Positions 8,584 to 18,352 of a DNA stretch of 64,000 nucleotides are shown in pieces. Each line of letters starts with the position of its first letter. Within the stretch, counting starts at the first letter, position 1. The stretch is from NCBI GenBank assembly GCA_951213105.1, contig OX578150.1, positions 23,812,022-23,876,021 of the forward strand, read 5' to 3'. Both the position numbers and the translations under genes were made by a program. The stretch is from Amaurobius ferox. Lineage: Eukaryota > Arthropoda > Arachnida > Araneae > Amaurobiidae. The notes beneath the pieces were generated by a model, which saw only the letters and a program-made list of their open reading frames with translations, was not told the DNA's origin and ran no database searches.

Positions 8584-9945
8584 TCATCCATGGCGTCTAG
8601 AAACAGGATACAGTTCTTCATCAATCGCCTCGTGGCCTGCCTCCAGACGATCCCTTCTTCCTTCCTCCTTAAACTTTGCATTTGCTGATGAGCAATTTAT
8701 GCAATGCCTTTTCTTCGATGTGCAGGACCTCGTGCTGTGTGGGTCCCCACAGTGGCCACAGTACTCATTTCGGGTGTGGCAGCTTGCTGCTGTGTGCCCG
8801 TAATTCTGGCACCTGTGGCAGATCTTTAATGTTATATACTTCCTTACTTGGTGACAGTTATAATTATTGAAAATCCTCCTCTTGTCCAGCAACGTTACTG
8901 CGTCTTTGTATGGGAGGAGGAGAGCCCAGTTGATACCTCCTCTGGGGTTCCTATAATTCCTGAGGATTTGGAACTCTTCCGACTTAAGGGTTGGGACATT
9001 TTGTAGCGTTAGGTCTCTGACATCTTCTTCGTGGAGGGATGGTGGTAGGTTGAAAATCAGCACCGATTGCTTCCTCGGTGCTACTTCCTGGATTTCGAGC
9101 GTCTGTGCCAAGGGTGTCTTTTGTAGGCCCTGGATGATCTTTTGCGGATCCGGGGCTCTACATGTTAGCTTGATCTGCCCGTTTGGCAGAGGGATGATCG
9201 ACCTGACTGGAATGTCTTTCGGGCACTCTGCTGTTGCTAGTTCTTGCAGGATCTTTTCTTTGGAGAGGTGGTTGTTTTTGCCTTTCAGGATAACTGTAGA
9301 GTACGTCCTCTCTCTCGGTTGTTCCTGTTGTTTGCCTGGTGTTGGGATGGGCATTGATTTTAGTTCCTCTTTTAGTGGCGTCAGTTCGTCTTTAATGGTT
9401 TTCTGTATCTCTTCCCTGATGTCTATTTTTTGTAACGCTTCTTTTACCGCGTTCTGAACAAGGTCGGCTAAGCCCGCTTGTCCTTCTCCTGATGTTTTCT
9501 GTTGTTCGGTGTTAAGTTCGAATTTGCTGCAGGTGTTCATTATTTCGGTAAAATATTTTTCCAGCCACGCCATCTTCTTTGCTGCTACTTTGGTCGTGCC
9601 GGTGAGGTACCGTCTTGCTTTAAAGATCGACAGGGCGACCGACTCCGTCAGCCCTGCGTCCTGGTCGACTTGTTCGGTGTCTTCTACGTCCACCTCCGAC
9701 TCCGTGATCTTTGTTGTTGTTGAGGATTGAGAACAGAGTGACCCCTGACTCTGAGACCTGGGTCTCCTTGGTTGTGTGTGCATAATGTCATTTAAAGTGA
9801 CACTACATGTTGCAAGGTTTTGGGGAGTTGCCATCGGAGAGGGCGGTGCGCTCGTGGATGCTGGCTGAGATGAAGGCGGGATTGATGGCTGCATCTCAGG
9901 GGGCTTTCCGAAGACTGGAGCCGACTTCGTGAAGGCTGTAAACAT
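8584..9945 (-). CDS. LINE D ORF1: Gag-like RNA-binding protein with CCHC knuckles
   Basis: This is a protein of about 453 codons. Its N-terminal third is Pro/Ser-rich and acidic, and the middle holds an RRM-like or Gag-like region (about residues 215-370). Near the C terminus are three Cys-rich knuckles: CHRCQNYGHTAASC, CGHCGDPHSTRSC and the partial CINCSSANAK. The same three-knuckle layout occurs in ORF1 of families B, C and C2, and it is what such proteins use to coat LINE RNA. The start ATG at 9945 follows a 5' region of about 650 bp. ORF2 follows after 36 nt, so ORF2 probably depends on reinitiation. No internal stop is present, so this is the best-preserved gene of the element. Confidence 0.85.
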   Translation of the reverse strand: MFTAFTKSAPVFGKPPEMQPSIPPSSQPASTSAPPSPMATPQNLATCSVTLNDIMHTQPRRPRSQSQGSLCSQSSTTTKITESEVDVEDTEQVDQDAGLTESVALSIFKARRYLTGTTKVAAKKMAWLEKYFTEIMNTCSKFELNTEQQKTSGEGQAGLADLVQNAVKEALQKIDIREEIQKTIKDELTPLKEELKSMPIPTPGKQQEQPRERTYSTVILKGKNNHLSKEKILQELATAECPKDIPVRSIIPLPNGQIKLTCRAPDPQKIIQGLQKTPLAQTLEIQEVAPRKQSVLIFNLPPSLHEEDVRDLTLQNVPTLKSEEFQILRNYRNPRGGINWALLLPYKDAVTLLDKRRIFNNYNCHQVRKYITLKICHRCQNYGHTAASCHTRNEYCGHCGDPHSTRSCTSKKRHCINCSSANAKFKEEGRRDRLEAGHEAIDEELYPVSRRHG

Positions 9946-10568
9946 TGAGAGGATGCTCTCTTCAGACAGGCTTGATGCAGGAAGGAAGCTTGAAGGTAGA
10001 CTGTGGTGAATGGCACTTACAGGATGACGATCCGGTGATTAGAGGAGAAAATAAATTTGAGGGATGGTTAGCTGGACGAGCACTTGATATTCGTAATCTA
10101 GGATGGTAGCTGAGAAGAATGGTACCGGTCCGAGGACAATCAGACGGTAACTTAAAAAGTTAGAGTTGACGAGTGGTGAGCGCTACGAGCACTTGATCAA
10201 TGGGTTCTTGAAGGGGGTCGGAGTCGATTGCCACCGGTCCCGAGACGGACCGACTAACTTCCGGAGATAGCTAAACGTGGGATGGTGAACAGAACGAGCA
10301 CACGTGGAAAATGTTGCTGGGGGGGATAGCAATTACTACTGTTAAAAGAACTTCTGTAGAAACAATAGAAACGTCCAGAACTTTTCTCTATACTAATACT
10401 AAGGTAAGTATTGGCATGGGTTCTAGTCTAATGACTCTATGGTCGATTCCAACAGGATTCCTCTATATGGGATGGCAACTTCCCTCTGAGTAGTGGGAGC
10501 CTGGCAGGATTTAAGATCACCGAAAGGCGACCGAATTCAAGCGATAGTGGCCTAAGTCAGGTTCCACA
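9946..10568 (-). other. 5' untranslated region of LINE D
   Basis: No gene is seen. Words such as cgagcacttgat and accggtcc-gag recur between about 10,070 and 10,300, giving a loosely repetitive 5' UTR. I assign it to LINE D because it sits directly upstream of ORF1 on the minus strand. Confidence 0.45.
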
Positions 10569-10600
10569 CGAGCGGATAAATAGCACCGGACCCACTCCGA
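10569..10600 (-). promoter_or_regulatory. 32-bp motif shared in inverted orientation with 15,695-15,726
   Basis: These 32 bases are a perfect reverse complement of 15,695-15,726 and include tatttatcc (minus strand), a TATA-like word, next to GC-rich words such as ggagtgggtccgg. Because it lies at the presumed 5' end of LINE D, it could be a core promoter shared by related elements. It could equally be an arm of a fold-back element. The flanks outside the 32 bp are not alike. Confidence 0.4.
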
Positions 10601-11328
10601 CGTCATGATGTGACGTCACCCGACGTCAATACCGACGGCCAATAGTAGCTTCAGAGAACTGCGCCTGTGCACGGAGATGTAGTTTATAATACGAACTCAT
10701 CATCACTCAGCTGTTAAATTTACTATCGTATACTAGTATTATTAGATAGTTTAGAATATTAAATTCTAAGTTATAGTTGATGCTTAAAATGAACTACGCC
10801 TGTGCAAGGAGTATTTTGTTTTAATGACGATCTCGGTATTATTCAAGGAGATTTAAATATATTTAAATCTTCTTCGTATTATTGGATAGCATAGAATATT
10901 AAACTCTATAATTGATGGCTAAATGTGATATATAGATATAATTTAGTCATTTTGAGAGCCATGTGTCAATGTAATAAATTGGGTGACGTCATTCTCGTGG
11001 ATCTAGCTCGTTCCATTTATGAAAAAGATACTTTGAGTAACTTTTGTATTTGTACGCAATAGTCATTTATCTGCTGTAAGAATAACTTATTTCTTAGTGC
11101 ATAACGCTTGGCGAGATTTTGGCGACGAGTTTGGCGGAATGTCGCCAACTTGGCGACTTTTTGAAATGTTGCCAAATTAAAGAAAATCCCGCCAAATGGA
11201 TAAAAATGACGCTAAATCAATGAAAATGACGACTAATTGTCGAAAATTCAATATCTTCGGAAAGAATATTAGTATCTACTATAAGAAAAACCTATTTTTT
11301 TTTACAGTAAAAGTATTAAATTCATTAT
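10601..11328. other. Unassigned AT-rich sequence
   Basis: I see no coding frame. Direct words such as gacgtcat-gatgtgacgtcacc stand near 10,600-10,620 (CRE-like palindrome tgacgtca). A run of tggcga or cgccaa words lies at 11,105-11,200. Similar tggcga words recur in the 5' UTR of family B (31,500-31,870). Confidence 0.35.
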
Positions 11329-11363
11329 ATTATATAAGGAAAGTCATGTGTTGCCCACATCAG
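11329..11363. repeat. 35-bp segment shared with 60,787-60,821
   Basis: These 35 bases recur perfectly at 60,787-60,821. Here the segment touches the end of a zinc-finger frame on the minus strand, and there it touches a truncated RT. The identity ends abruptly on both sides, which suggests the terminal part of some mobile element or the source of a template switch. Confidence 0.5.
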
Positions 11364-11650
11364 ATTTTTTCTTCCACGCCATGAACAGTGTGTAAATGAT
11401 TGCGAAAATCATCCGACTTCAGTGCTGTAAAATTACAATTTATTTCTTTACAAACATAATTTGTTTTTTCAGCAACTGGTGAACATTTATTTTTATGTCT
11501 GTAAAAGGTAGATTTACTGGAAAATATATTTTTGCAATTGCACATTTTAGAAAACTTTTCCGTTTTCTGTGAGTTTTTGGCTTGTGAAGTGTTTGGTCCA
11601 TCCTTAAGCTTTGGATCAATATTCACATTTCTCAAAAAGGAAAAATTCAC
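11360..11650 (-). CDS. Zinc-finger protein fragment of unknown family
   Basis: This is a 96-codon frame. It holds one Cys/His group (CNCKNIFSSKSTFYRHKNKC) and a C2H2-like finger (CKEINCNF, then HLHTVHG) before the stop. Such spacing is typical of DNA-binding zinc fingers in insect nuclear proteins, some of them transposon-derived. The frame is short, has no conserved partner domain here and ends inside the 35-bp shared segment. It could be an exon of a host zinc-finger gene or a transposon fragment. It faces away from the Jockey element. Confidence 0.4.
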   Translation of the reverse strand: MNFSFLRNVNIDPKLKDGPNTSQAKNSQKTEKFSKMCNCKNIFSSKSTFYRHKNKCSPVAEKTNYVCKEINCNFTALKSDDFRNHLHTVHGVEEKI

Positions 11651-11699
11651 GAAACTTAAATTTGCCGCGAATGTTAAATAAAAACTCCGCTAACAAATC

Positions 11700-12593
11700 T
11701 GCTACCGGTGCCAGCAATTCAATCATTCCTCTGAGAATTGCAGCATGCCACCAAAGTGCCTTAAGTGTGCTGAAGAACACTTCACACGTGACTGCCAAAG
11801 ACCAAGGACAGAGAAGGCAACGTGTGCTAACTGCAATGGAGATCACCCGGCGAACTTCAGGCAATGCCCGAAGAACCCCTGGAACAGAGGAAAGGCACCG
11901 GGGTATGCCCCCCCTCCCCCCAAAAATCAGATACCCCCTTGGAGGCAAAAGGCCCTCGGTCTAAACCCTCAGACACCCCATCAGGACTCCTCGCACTCTG
12001 TGCCACAGGTTAAAAGAACTCAAACTTCAGCACCTACCAGATCGGTGCAAGAGCAGGCCCCTAAACCGTCGACCTCCAGAGAAATGACTGTGGAGGAAGT
12101 GAGAATAGCTCATGAAGACATAAATCAGAGGATAGCAATTGATAAAGCCGCCAAAGAGGCAAGAGAAGCAAAACAAAGATTAGAAAAAAAGGTTCAGGAA
12201 TGGCAGAAAACTAAACGCGCCCGAGAAGAGCTCGCGCAAACACAGCAGTTAGACAAATCGGCTGAAAAAAAACAAAAGACTACCGAGGTCCAAAAGGATA
12301 CTCACAAAACAGATCAAACCGCGGTTGAGGCTGAGGAAATTGTAGCTGAGACTGAGGAAATGGAAGCTGAGACTGAACTTGCTGATAAATCCAATGATGA
12401 AAAGATGGATGAAATCCTCAACCTCGTCAGAGGATTTATCAGTATGTTCAACCTAGACGATATAAAACATCTGTTGATGCAGCTCGCTGAGTTAATTAAA
12501 AAAAAGAGCGATCCAATGCAAATGGTCTTTGAGGCTTTTAAATTAATCGCGGAATTTAATAAAAACAGTGAGAAACAAACCCGCCATGAATAG
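11700..12593 (+). CDS. Jockey-type LINE ORF1 (Gag), 5'-truncated
   Basis: The coding sequence starts inside the first CCHC knuckle (CYRCQQFNHSSENC, from 11,700). It continues through two more (CLKCAEEHFTRDC and CANCNGDHPANFRQC), the arrangement typical of Jockey-clade Gag. Residues after the knuckles are Pro-rich, then a long charged Lys/Glu-rich, probably coiled-coil stretch follows to the TAG at 12,591. A Met at 11,745 is the first in frame but lies between knuckles and is not the natural start. The frame is closed just upstream (TAA at 11,691), so the N-terminal Gag domains are lost. The stop overlaps an ATG of the ORF2 frame, as often seen in Jockey elements. Confidence 0.8.
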   Translation, partial: CYRCQQFNHSSENCSMPPKCLKCAEEHFTRDCQRPRTEKATCANCNGDHPANFRQCPKNPWNRGKAPGYAPPPPKNQIPPWRQKALGLNPQTPHQDSSHSVPQVKRTQTSAPTRSVQEQAPKPSTSREMTVEEVRIAHEDINQRIAIDKAAKEAREAKQRLEKKVQEWQKTKRAREELAQTQQLDKSAEKKQKTTEVQKDTHKTDQTAVEAEEIVAETEEMEAETELADKSNDEKMDEILNLVRGFISMFNLDDIKHLLMQLAELIKKKSDPMQMVFEAFKLIAEFNKNSEKQTRHE

Positions 12594-12600
12594 GTCCTAA

Positions 12601-15279
12601 AAAGAAAGTTTTAAAATAATATTTTGGAATGCGAACGGCATATCTCCAAGAATAAATGAACTTAGGAGCTACGTAAATGAAAATGATGTAGATGCCCTGC
12701 TAATCCAGGAAACTAAAGTTAGAGAAAACAAAAAACTAAATATAGCAAACTATAATAGCTATCATACCCTTAGCTCAAATATAACTGCTAGAAATCCCCA
12801 TGGAGGAACAGCAATAAATATTAAAAGTAATATTCCCCACGAGGAAATAAACAACATAAATCTTCAAGGTATAGAAAATACTAGTATAAAAATTAAAATA
12901 AATAATGTAAACCCATTTATCCTAACTTCAATATATGTCAAAAACATGAGTGGTATAAATGTAGCTGCGCAGCTGGAACTGCTTTTCTCGCGATATCCAA
13001 ACACAATACTCGCGGGCGACTTCAATGCACACCACCGAGCGTGGGGCAGCAGGAGAGCCAACACACGCGGTACACAGATACATAGATTGCTAAACACAAC
13101 AAACACTGACATCATTGAACCGTCGAGACCAACCTGCTTCTCAGGTGCCAATGGCTCATTCATAGACTTTGTCCTAACGAGAAACATAGAATACGCTCAC
13201 ACAATTGATACCCTGGATGAATTCGACTCGGATCATCTACCGGTACTGGTGACATTCGATTTGAACACTCCCCTTCCAGCCTCTCTGGGACAAGAGAGGG
13301 TGAACTGGAACGCATTCAGGAACTGGAACGCACTTTTCGAGCCGCATTTAGCAGTACCCAACATTATGAGCACGGCGGATATTGACTCTGCCACGCACAC
13401 ACTCACAACAGAAATCAGGAGAGCTATTGCATCTGCCACAACACATCGTGAGTCACCAAAAATGCCCACACTTTCCCACCATGTCAAACAATTAGTTAGG
13501 CAAAGGAACAGAATGCGTAAGACATGGCAGGCTAATAGAGACCCTACCCTCAAAAGGGAGCTTAACAGACTCACGTGGAAAGTCAGGGATAAAATTGTCG
13601 CAGAAAAGCAGCAACAGTATAAAGAGTTAATTGAATCCCTTAGCTCGGAAGACGTATCGCTCTGGCAATTCGCTAAAAGACTCAGAAAACCTCAAATTAA
13701 ACTCCCGCCACTAATAGATGGCGCTAATATTGCGTACTCAGACGAAGAAAAGGCAGAGGCGCTTGCTAGGCATTACGAAAAGCAATTTGAACCAAACCAC
13801 GATCTAATGTGTCAGGACACCCTAAGAATGGTTAGGCAAACTCTAAACAATTTCAGGAACTCCCCGGTCACGGCTGAGATTAACCCAGCCACCCCGCAAG
13901 AAATAGTAGAGATTATCAAAAACCTTAAAAACCGTAAAAGCCCAGGGCACGACAAAATCAGGAATATCGCGGTAAAAAACCTACCCTTAAATATAATATT
14001 TTACTTGACCATCTTAATAAATAAAATACTAGAACTAAATTATTTCCCCAAAGAATGGAAGGAAGCGATAATTATAGCGATCCATAAACCTGGTGAGGAT
14101 GCCTCAATTCCAGCCAACTACAGACCAATCAGTTTGTTGCCGACACTTAGTAAAATTACTGAGAAAATAATTCTTAAGAGATTGAACACGCACCTTAGTG
14201 AGAATGACATTATCATTCCGGAGCAGTTTGGATTTCGGCCAAAACACTCCACCACTCATCAATTGCTGAGAGTGGTAGAGTACATTTCTTCTGGTTTTAA
14301 TAATAAGACACCCACAGCTGCGATTTTTCTTGACATCCAAAAAGCCTTTGATAAAGTGTGGCACTGTGGATTAGCTTACAAATTGATCACTCTAAAAGTC
14401 CCTGACGCACTTGTCAAACTTTTAATTTCATACCTAAATAACAGACACTTTCAAGTCAGAGTAAAAAATAACTTATCTACACCCAAGCTCATTAAAAGTA
14501 GTGTACCGCAAGGATCCATACTGGGCCCGACACTCTTTAACATATATCTAAATGACATTCCCAGGACCCCAGACACGGAGCTGGCACTCTATGCAGACGA
14601 CAGCGCGATACTTGCAAAACACCCTTACGTCTCAGTAATGCACAGACAGCTACAACAACACTTAGACATACTCCAAACATGGCTGGAAAAATGGCGAATA
14701 AAATTAAATCCCAATAAATGTCATTGGATTTATTTCTCAAGAAAACGTAAACCTCCGCCTCCTCTGTACATAAACAACCATGCCCTAAAAGCGGAAAAAT
14801 CTACTAAATACCTAGGTGTAACGATAGACTCCCACCTAACTTGGAAACTGCACGTAACGAACTTAATCAAAAAAGCGTATATGGCCACAGGAGCTTTATA
14901 CCCAATGATAGGAAACGGAAATCTAAGTTATCAAAATAAACTCCTAATTTATAAATCGGTCATCTGCCCGGGAATGCTGTATGCAGCACCCGTATGGGGA
15001 TATGCCTGTAAAACTACCATAGACTTATTAGAGACAAGACAAAACAGAACCCTAAGGATTATAAGGAAAGCCCCTAGATACTTAAGAAACTCGGTAATTA
15101 GGAAAGACTTCAAAATAAAAACTGTTAGAGCCCAAATCAAAAAGCTAGCGCTTAAATTCTACAAAAATCTGCCATCTGTCCCAAATGAACTATTATTTAA
15201 TCTGCATGACTATGATCATCGCAAGGCTAAATCTCGTAAGAGACCCCGCTCGGTACTTAACTTTGATATTCGGTACTAG
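12601..15279 (+). CDS. Jockey-type LINE ORF2: AP endonuclease and reverse transcriptase
   Basis: The frame is open from 12,601, right after a TAA. The endonuclease begins KIIFWNANGISPR and has LLIQETKV, LAGDFNAHHRAWG (from 13,006) and SDHLPVL, the usual catalytic blocks. The RT follows with KSPGHDKI, RPISLLPTLSKITEK, QFGFRPKHST, LDIQKAFDKVW, SVPQGSILGP and LYADDSAIL, and ends at a TAG near 15,277. There is no RNase H, which fits Jockey rather than the R1/LOA-group elements around it. The first in-frame ATG inside the open stretch is at 12,946, but that lies inside the EN and would remove half of it. The likely natural start is the ATG at 12,586, overlapping the ORF1 stop, which is followed after three codons by a TAA. 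Apart from that the frame is uninterrupted. Confidence 0.87.
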   Translation, partial: KESFKIIFWNANGISPRINELRSYVNENDVDALLIQETKVRENKKLNIANYNSYHTLSSNITARNPHGGTAINIKSNIPHEEINNINLQGIENTSIKIKINNVNPFILTSIYVKNMSGINVAAQLELLFSRYPNTILAGDFNAHHRAWGSRRANTRGTQIHRLLNTTNTDIIEPSRPTCFSGANGSFIDFVLTRNIEYAHTIDTLDEFDSDHLPVLVTFDLNTPLPASLGQERVNWNAFRNWNALFEPHLAVPNIMSTADIDSATHTLTTEIRRAIASATTHRESPKMPTLSHHVKQLVRQRNRMRKTWQANRDPTLKRELNRLTWKVRDKIVAEKQQQYKELIESLSSEDVSLWQFAKRLRKPQIKLPPLIDGANIAYSDEEKAEALARHYEKQFEPNHDLMCQDTLRMVRQTLNNFRNSPVTAEINPATPQEIVEIIKNLKNRKSPGHDKIRNIAVKNLPLNIIFYLTILINKILELNYFPKEWKEAIIIAIHKPGEDASIPANYRPISLLPTLSKITEKIILKRLNTHLSENDIIIPEQFGFRPKHSTTHQLLRVVEYISSGFNNKTPTAAIFLDIQKAFDKVWHCGLAYKLITLKVPDALVKLLISYLNNRHFQVRVKNNLSTPKLIKSSVPQGSILGPTLFNIYLNDIPRTPDTELALYADDSAILAKHPYVSVMHRQLQQHLDILQTWLEKWRIKLNPNKCHWIYFSRKRKPPPPLYINNHALKAEKSTKYLGVTIDSHLTWKLHVTNLIKKAYMATGALYPMIGNGNLSYQNKLLIYKSVICPGMLYAAPVWGYACKTTIDLLETRQNRTLRIIRKAPRYLRNSVIRKDFKIKTVRAQIKKLALKFYKNLPSVPNELLFNLHDYDHRKAKSRKRPRSVLNFDIRY

Positions 15280-15694
15280 GAACGTCCCACCTTAATCAGT
15301 TGATATTAACGAAAACTCGCGATCTTTGGTTTTCTACAAAATGTTTAAAATCCTAAACTGCTAAAATGCTAGGTTACCCTCAGATCTGCATCAACCCCCC
15401 AAACTGCTTAAACTCTTAATGTGCAACAAACTGCCACACTAGGAGCTAGGACAAATAATAAAAACAGTAAATCAAAAACCTCGAACCTCCAACTATGGAC
15501 CAATGAAATAATGTCACAGTATGAAGATAAGAACCACACCTAGAGATTGGAGATTAAAGGCGCTTCGCGCCTGGTGCTCTGTTCTGGACGAAACTCTATG
15601 ATTATAACTCCGCTAACCAGAATCAACGTGTACCCTACGTGTCATCGGCTACGTCAATCGCATCATCGTCAGTAGTGGTTCCTTGTTGGTCGAA
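15280..15694 (+). other. Probable 3' UTR of the Jockey-type LINE
   Basis: No gene is seen. There are A-rich words such as aataataaaaacagtaaatc near 15,453-15,472 that could be the remains of a 3' tail, but I find no clear poly(A) or TSD. A small hairpin ggcgc-ttc-gcgcc lies at 15,559-15,571. Confidence 0.35.
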
Positions 15695-15726
15695 TCGGAG
15701 TGGGTCCGGTGCTATTTATCCGCTCG
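15695..15726 (+). promoter_or_regulatory. 32-bp motif, inverted partner of 10,569-10,600
   Basis: This is a perfect inverted copy of the motif at 10,569-10,600, with the TATA-like word tatttatcc. If it is a promoter it points rightwards into 15.7-17 kb, where I find no recognised gene. Its meaning is open. Confidence 0.4.
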
Positions 15727-18164
15727 TAGGTTCCACGTGGTCGTGGAATGGAGCAAGATGGCTGACGTGGCACTTAGAATAAAATACACATAAATACAGA
15801 TTGCATTTGACGGAAGGTCAAAAATAGTTCTAATTGTCCTAGAGACATAAATAAAACAGATTTGGAAACCTTAGGGGTTCCGCTAACATATAACTGCAGT
15901 GTCAATACTGAGATATTCAAATATATATAGATAAAAATGATTTTAAAAGTACATGTAAATACAACACTATATGACAGTAAATATACGGTAATTAACCAAT
16001 GACACTTTAGATACACTAATTGGCCAGTAAGTGCGCAAAAAACTTAGTGGGATAGTTGATACTATCCTCAGCTGTGATCCTTGTCACTTTTGAGCTAATT
16101 ACGCCTGTAATTGCTCGAATATAAACGAAAATTAGTACCGACCTCGTGTCCTATGTTAAGTGAATCCAGGAATCTAATGTTAACGCAGGTGCAAAACGTG
16201 GCGTGAACACAAAAACACTTATAAAACTGGAACCACTGGTCGGAATTACACAAACTATATATCAAAATGTTCGTTAGGACTTCGTGCACACGTGGGTGTA
16301 TACCACAGAGCTAACGCTTGCACTACGCAGGTACTGTCAGACAGCTAAATGGAGACCTGTTCTGCCACACGGCTTCCAGGTTTGAATCTCCATCGCTGAG
16401 AGTCGCCCGCAGACGACCCGGCTGAGGTCCAGAAGAGGATAAGTGGTCTAAAACAGGACCGACGAACCAAGGCTAGACAAATGCCAAAACTGGAGAAGCT
16501 TCTTATAGCCCTTTGACCACACACACCACACCCAGAGGGCAGCCAAGAGATGTGAACAGAGCCCTGGACGCCCTTGCCAGGAATTTCCCAGCAAAGACGT
16601 CCCGGGCAGCCTCCTACTCCAGCTGGAGAAAGTGAGGCTCTACGAGAGGTGCGTGAACGACAAAATTACAACTGCAGTGACCGCCCAAAGTTCCAAAAAG
16701 ATTGCCGTACTTACGGCAGCCAAAGTATTTAAGATGTGTTTTGCAGAGGATTCCAACTTTCTATCCCTCGGTAGTTATGCAGAGGCAGTATTCAACTTAA
16801 AGAGGAGCCGTCGTAACCCGGACTTATACCCGTACTGCCGGGTTAGCTTAACCTAGAAAAAGAAGAAAAAAGAAAGGGAAGACGAGAGAGGGGGCTAAAG
16901 CCAAAGCCGGGAAGGACCCAAAGAGGGCGAGGCAAGGGAGGATAAACTGGCAAAGGAGGAAGATTATTTTAATCTGAGACCCGGGAGGAAAAGGCTTAAT
17001 TGGCTAATACCTAGGGGAGAAAATGCTAAGCTACAGACAGAAGGTAGATTAACTATACTAAAGGACCGGATGATAACTAACTAGACTAAGGGAAACATTA
17101 AGAACTAACTAGAAGACTAGCCTAAACGCAAAAAGGGCAAGGAAAGGGAAGAGACCCCCAAAACCAGGGGAAGACACCAGGAGGACCCCTAAAACATAGA
17201 AGGGGGGATAACAAAGGAAGGAAGTGGAGAGCCTGGGATGAGAAGGCAGAGACCACTGGGCAGAAAAGGGAGAGCCTTAAAGACTAAACTAAGACTAAAC
17301 TACAAACTAGGACCGCTTACCCTGGGGCTAGACCGCCCGTCTCTGGATCTGAAAGGGAAGGATTAAGGACTGGGGACCCCCGAGGGGGCCACGACAGCCA
17401 ACCACCTACCAAATACCACCTGAGGCAGGCCGTCCCGTGCCTGGGAAGCTGAAGTCTTCTTCCTAGGGATGGGGGAAGGACCTTATTGTCCGGGGGGAGA
17501 AAATCCATGTGGGAGACTTTAAAAACAAAATATTAAAGGCTGAAAAGAAAGAATTATTAGATCTGAAAGGAATGATTGGGTTAATAAACACATGGAAACA
17601 TACTAACAATACAAAATAATCAATGTAGGTTGACACCAAAATAGAGAGGTACGGGACAATACCCCGACCTTACGAGGATACCTTGAATGTGAAAGCCAAC
17701 GGCCGTTACTTAGGAGCGGGGAGCCAAGCCAGACGCCATCCACTGCTAAGGTGGAGAGAAACTAGCCGGAGGTGCGCTAGCGTCTTCTAAGGAGGAGCCG
17801 CACCCGGGAAGAGCCAAATGCTGAAAGGGAAAGCGAGTCACGGCTAAGGTGACCTGACAACACAAATAAACTGGGACAATCCCCCAGAGGGAAACAAAGG
17901 ACCAAAAAACCTTGAAAAGAGAAAAAAAAGGGGGATCTCGCAGGCAAAGGAGAGCTGGAATAAAAGGGTTACCTGCGAGAAGGACAGGAAGAGGAGAGTG
18001 GAGGAGGAAAGAAAGACCTACAAAAGTAGGAAACACTGGCGGAAAGACCTTCCAGTGTCGGAGTGCCATACGAGAGTAGAGGTACTCCTCCAAAAAGACA
18101 GGTGGGAACTTCCTTCCACCAATTCCCAACCACAACTTCCCCTTGGAGAGAGAAACCAGCTTGA

Positions 18165-18168
<4 letters not shown>
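15727..18168. other. Unassigned region, partly purine-rich
   Basis: No recognisable gene is seen. From about 16,850 to 17,320 and from 17,830 to 18,110 the plus strand is strongly purine-rich (gggaagga-type words). A 74-codon plus-strand frame (16,632-16,856) is open, with composition that could be coding (MRLYERCVND start, KRSRRNPDLYPYCR near the end), but I do not recognise it. The region may include decayed LINE 5' or 3' UTR. Confidence 0.35.

Positions 18169-18195
<27 letters not shown>
18169..18195. repeat. (TA)n microsatellite
   Basis: About 13 TA units. On the minus strand it follows a 3' UTR-like stretch with aaaataaaaaaac (AATAAA) some 20 nt upstream, so it may be the simple-repeat tail of LINE B. 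Confidence 0.85.
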
Positions 18196-18352
18196 TTTCC
18201 CCATAGGGAAAAGAGACGGTTTTTTTATTTTGACCCTCACTACTCCCGATGACACGAGATCCTAGAAACGAAGTGCACTTGTCCGGTCAATATACCAGAG
18301 GTGCCAGAGGAAGAAGCCAAGCTGAAGTGGAGCAGTGACGTAGCAGCATGGG

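Larger units (their letters stand above)
2830..10600 (-). mobile_element. R1/LOA-group LINE with RNase H and duplicated EN-RT block (family D, left copy)
   Basis: Read on the minus strand, the order is a 5' region (10,600-9946), ORF1 (9945-8584), then EN, RT (copy A), part of EN, RT (copy B) and RNase H (to 2918). A normal element of this group has EN, RT and RNase H once. Here about 2.04 kb, from the EN word GWPDLS at 7967-7972 to the post-RT word LNPS at 5937, is followed directly by a second block of the same make-up (5936 to about 3860). The two blocks differ at many bases, so the duplication is not brand new. The same chimeric joint recurs at about 62,727. The element carries a nonsense codon and frameshifts and is unlikely to be autonomous. 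Confidence 0.8.

Noticed and set aside
18169..18195. R1-site 28S sequence expected at the 3' end of LINE B, if B had inserted at the R1 site where its 5' end seems to lie
   Set aside because: No 28S sequence is found left of the (TA)n tract, so I do not claim that LINE B is rDNA-specific.
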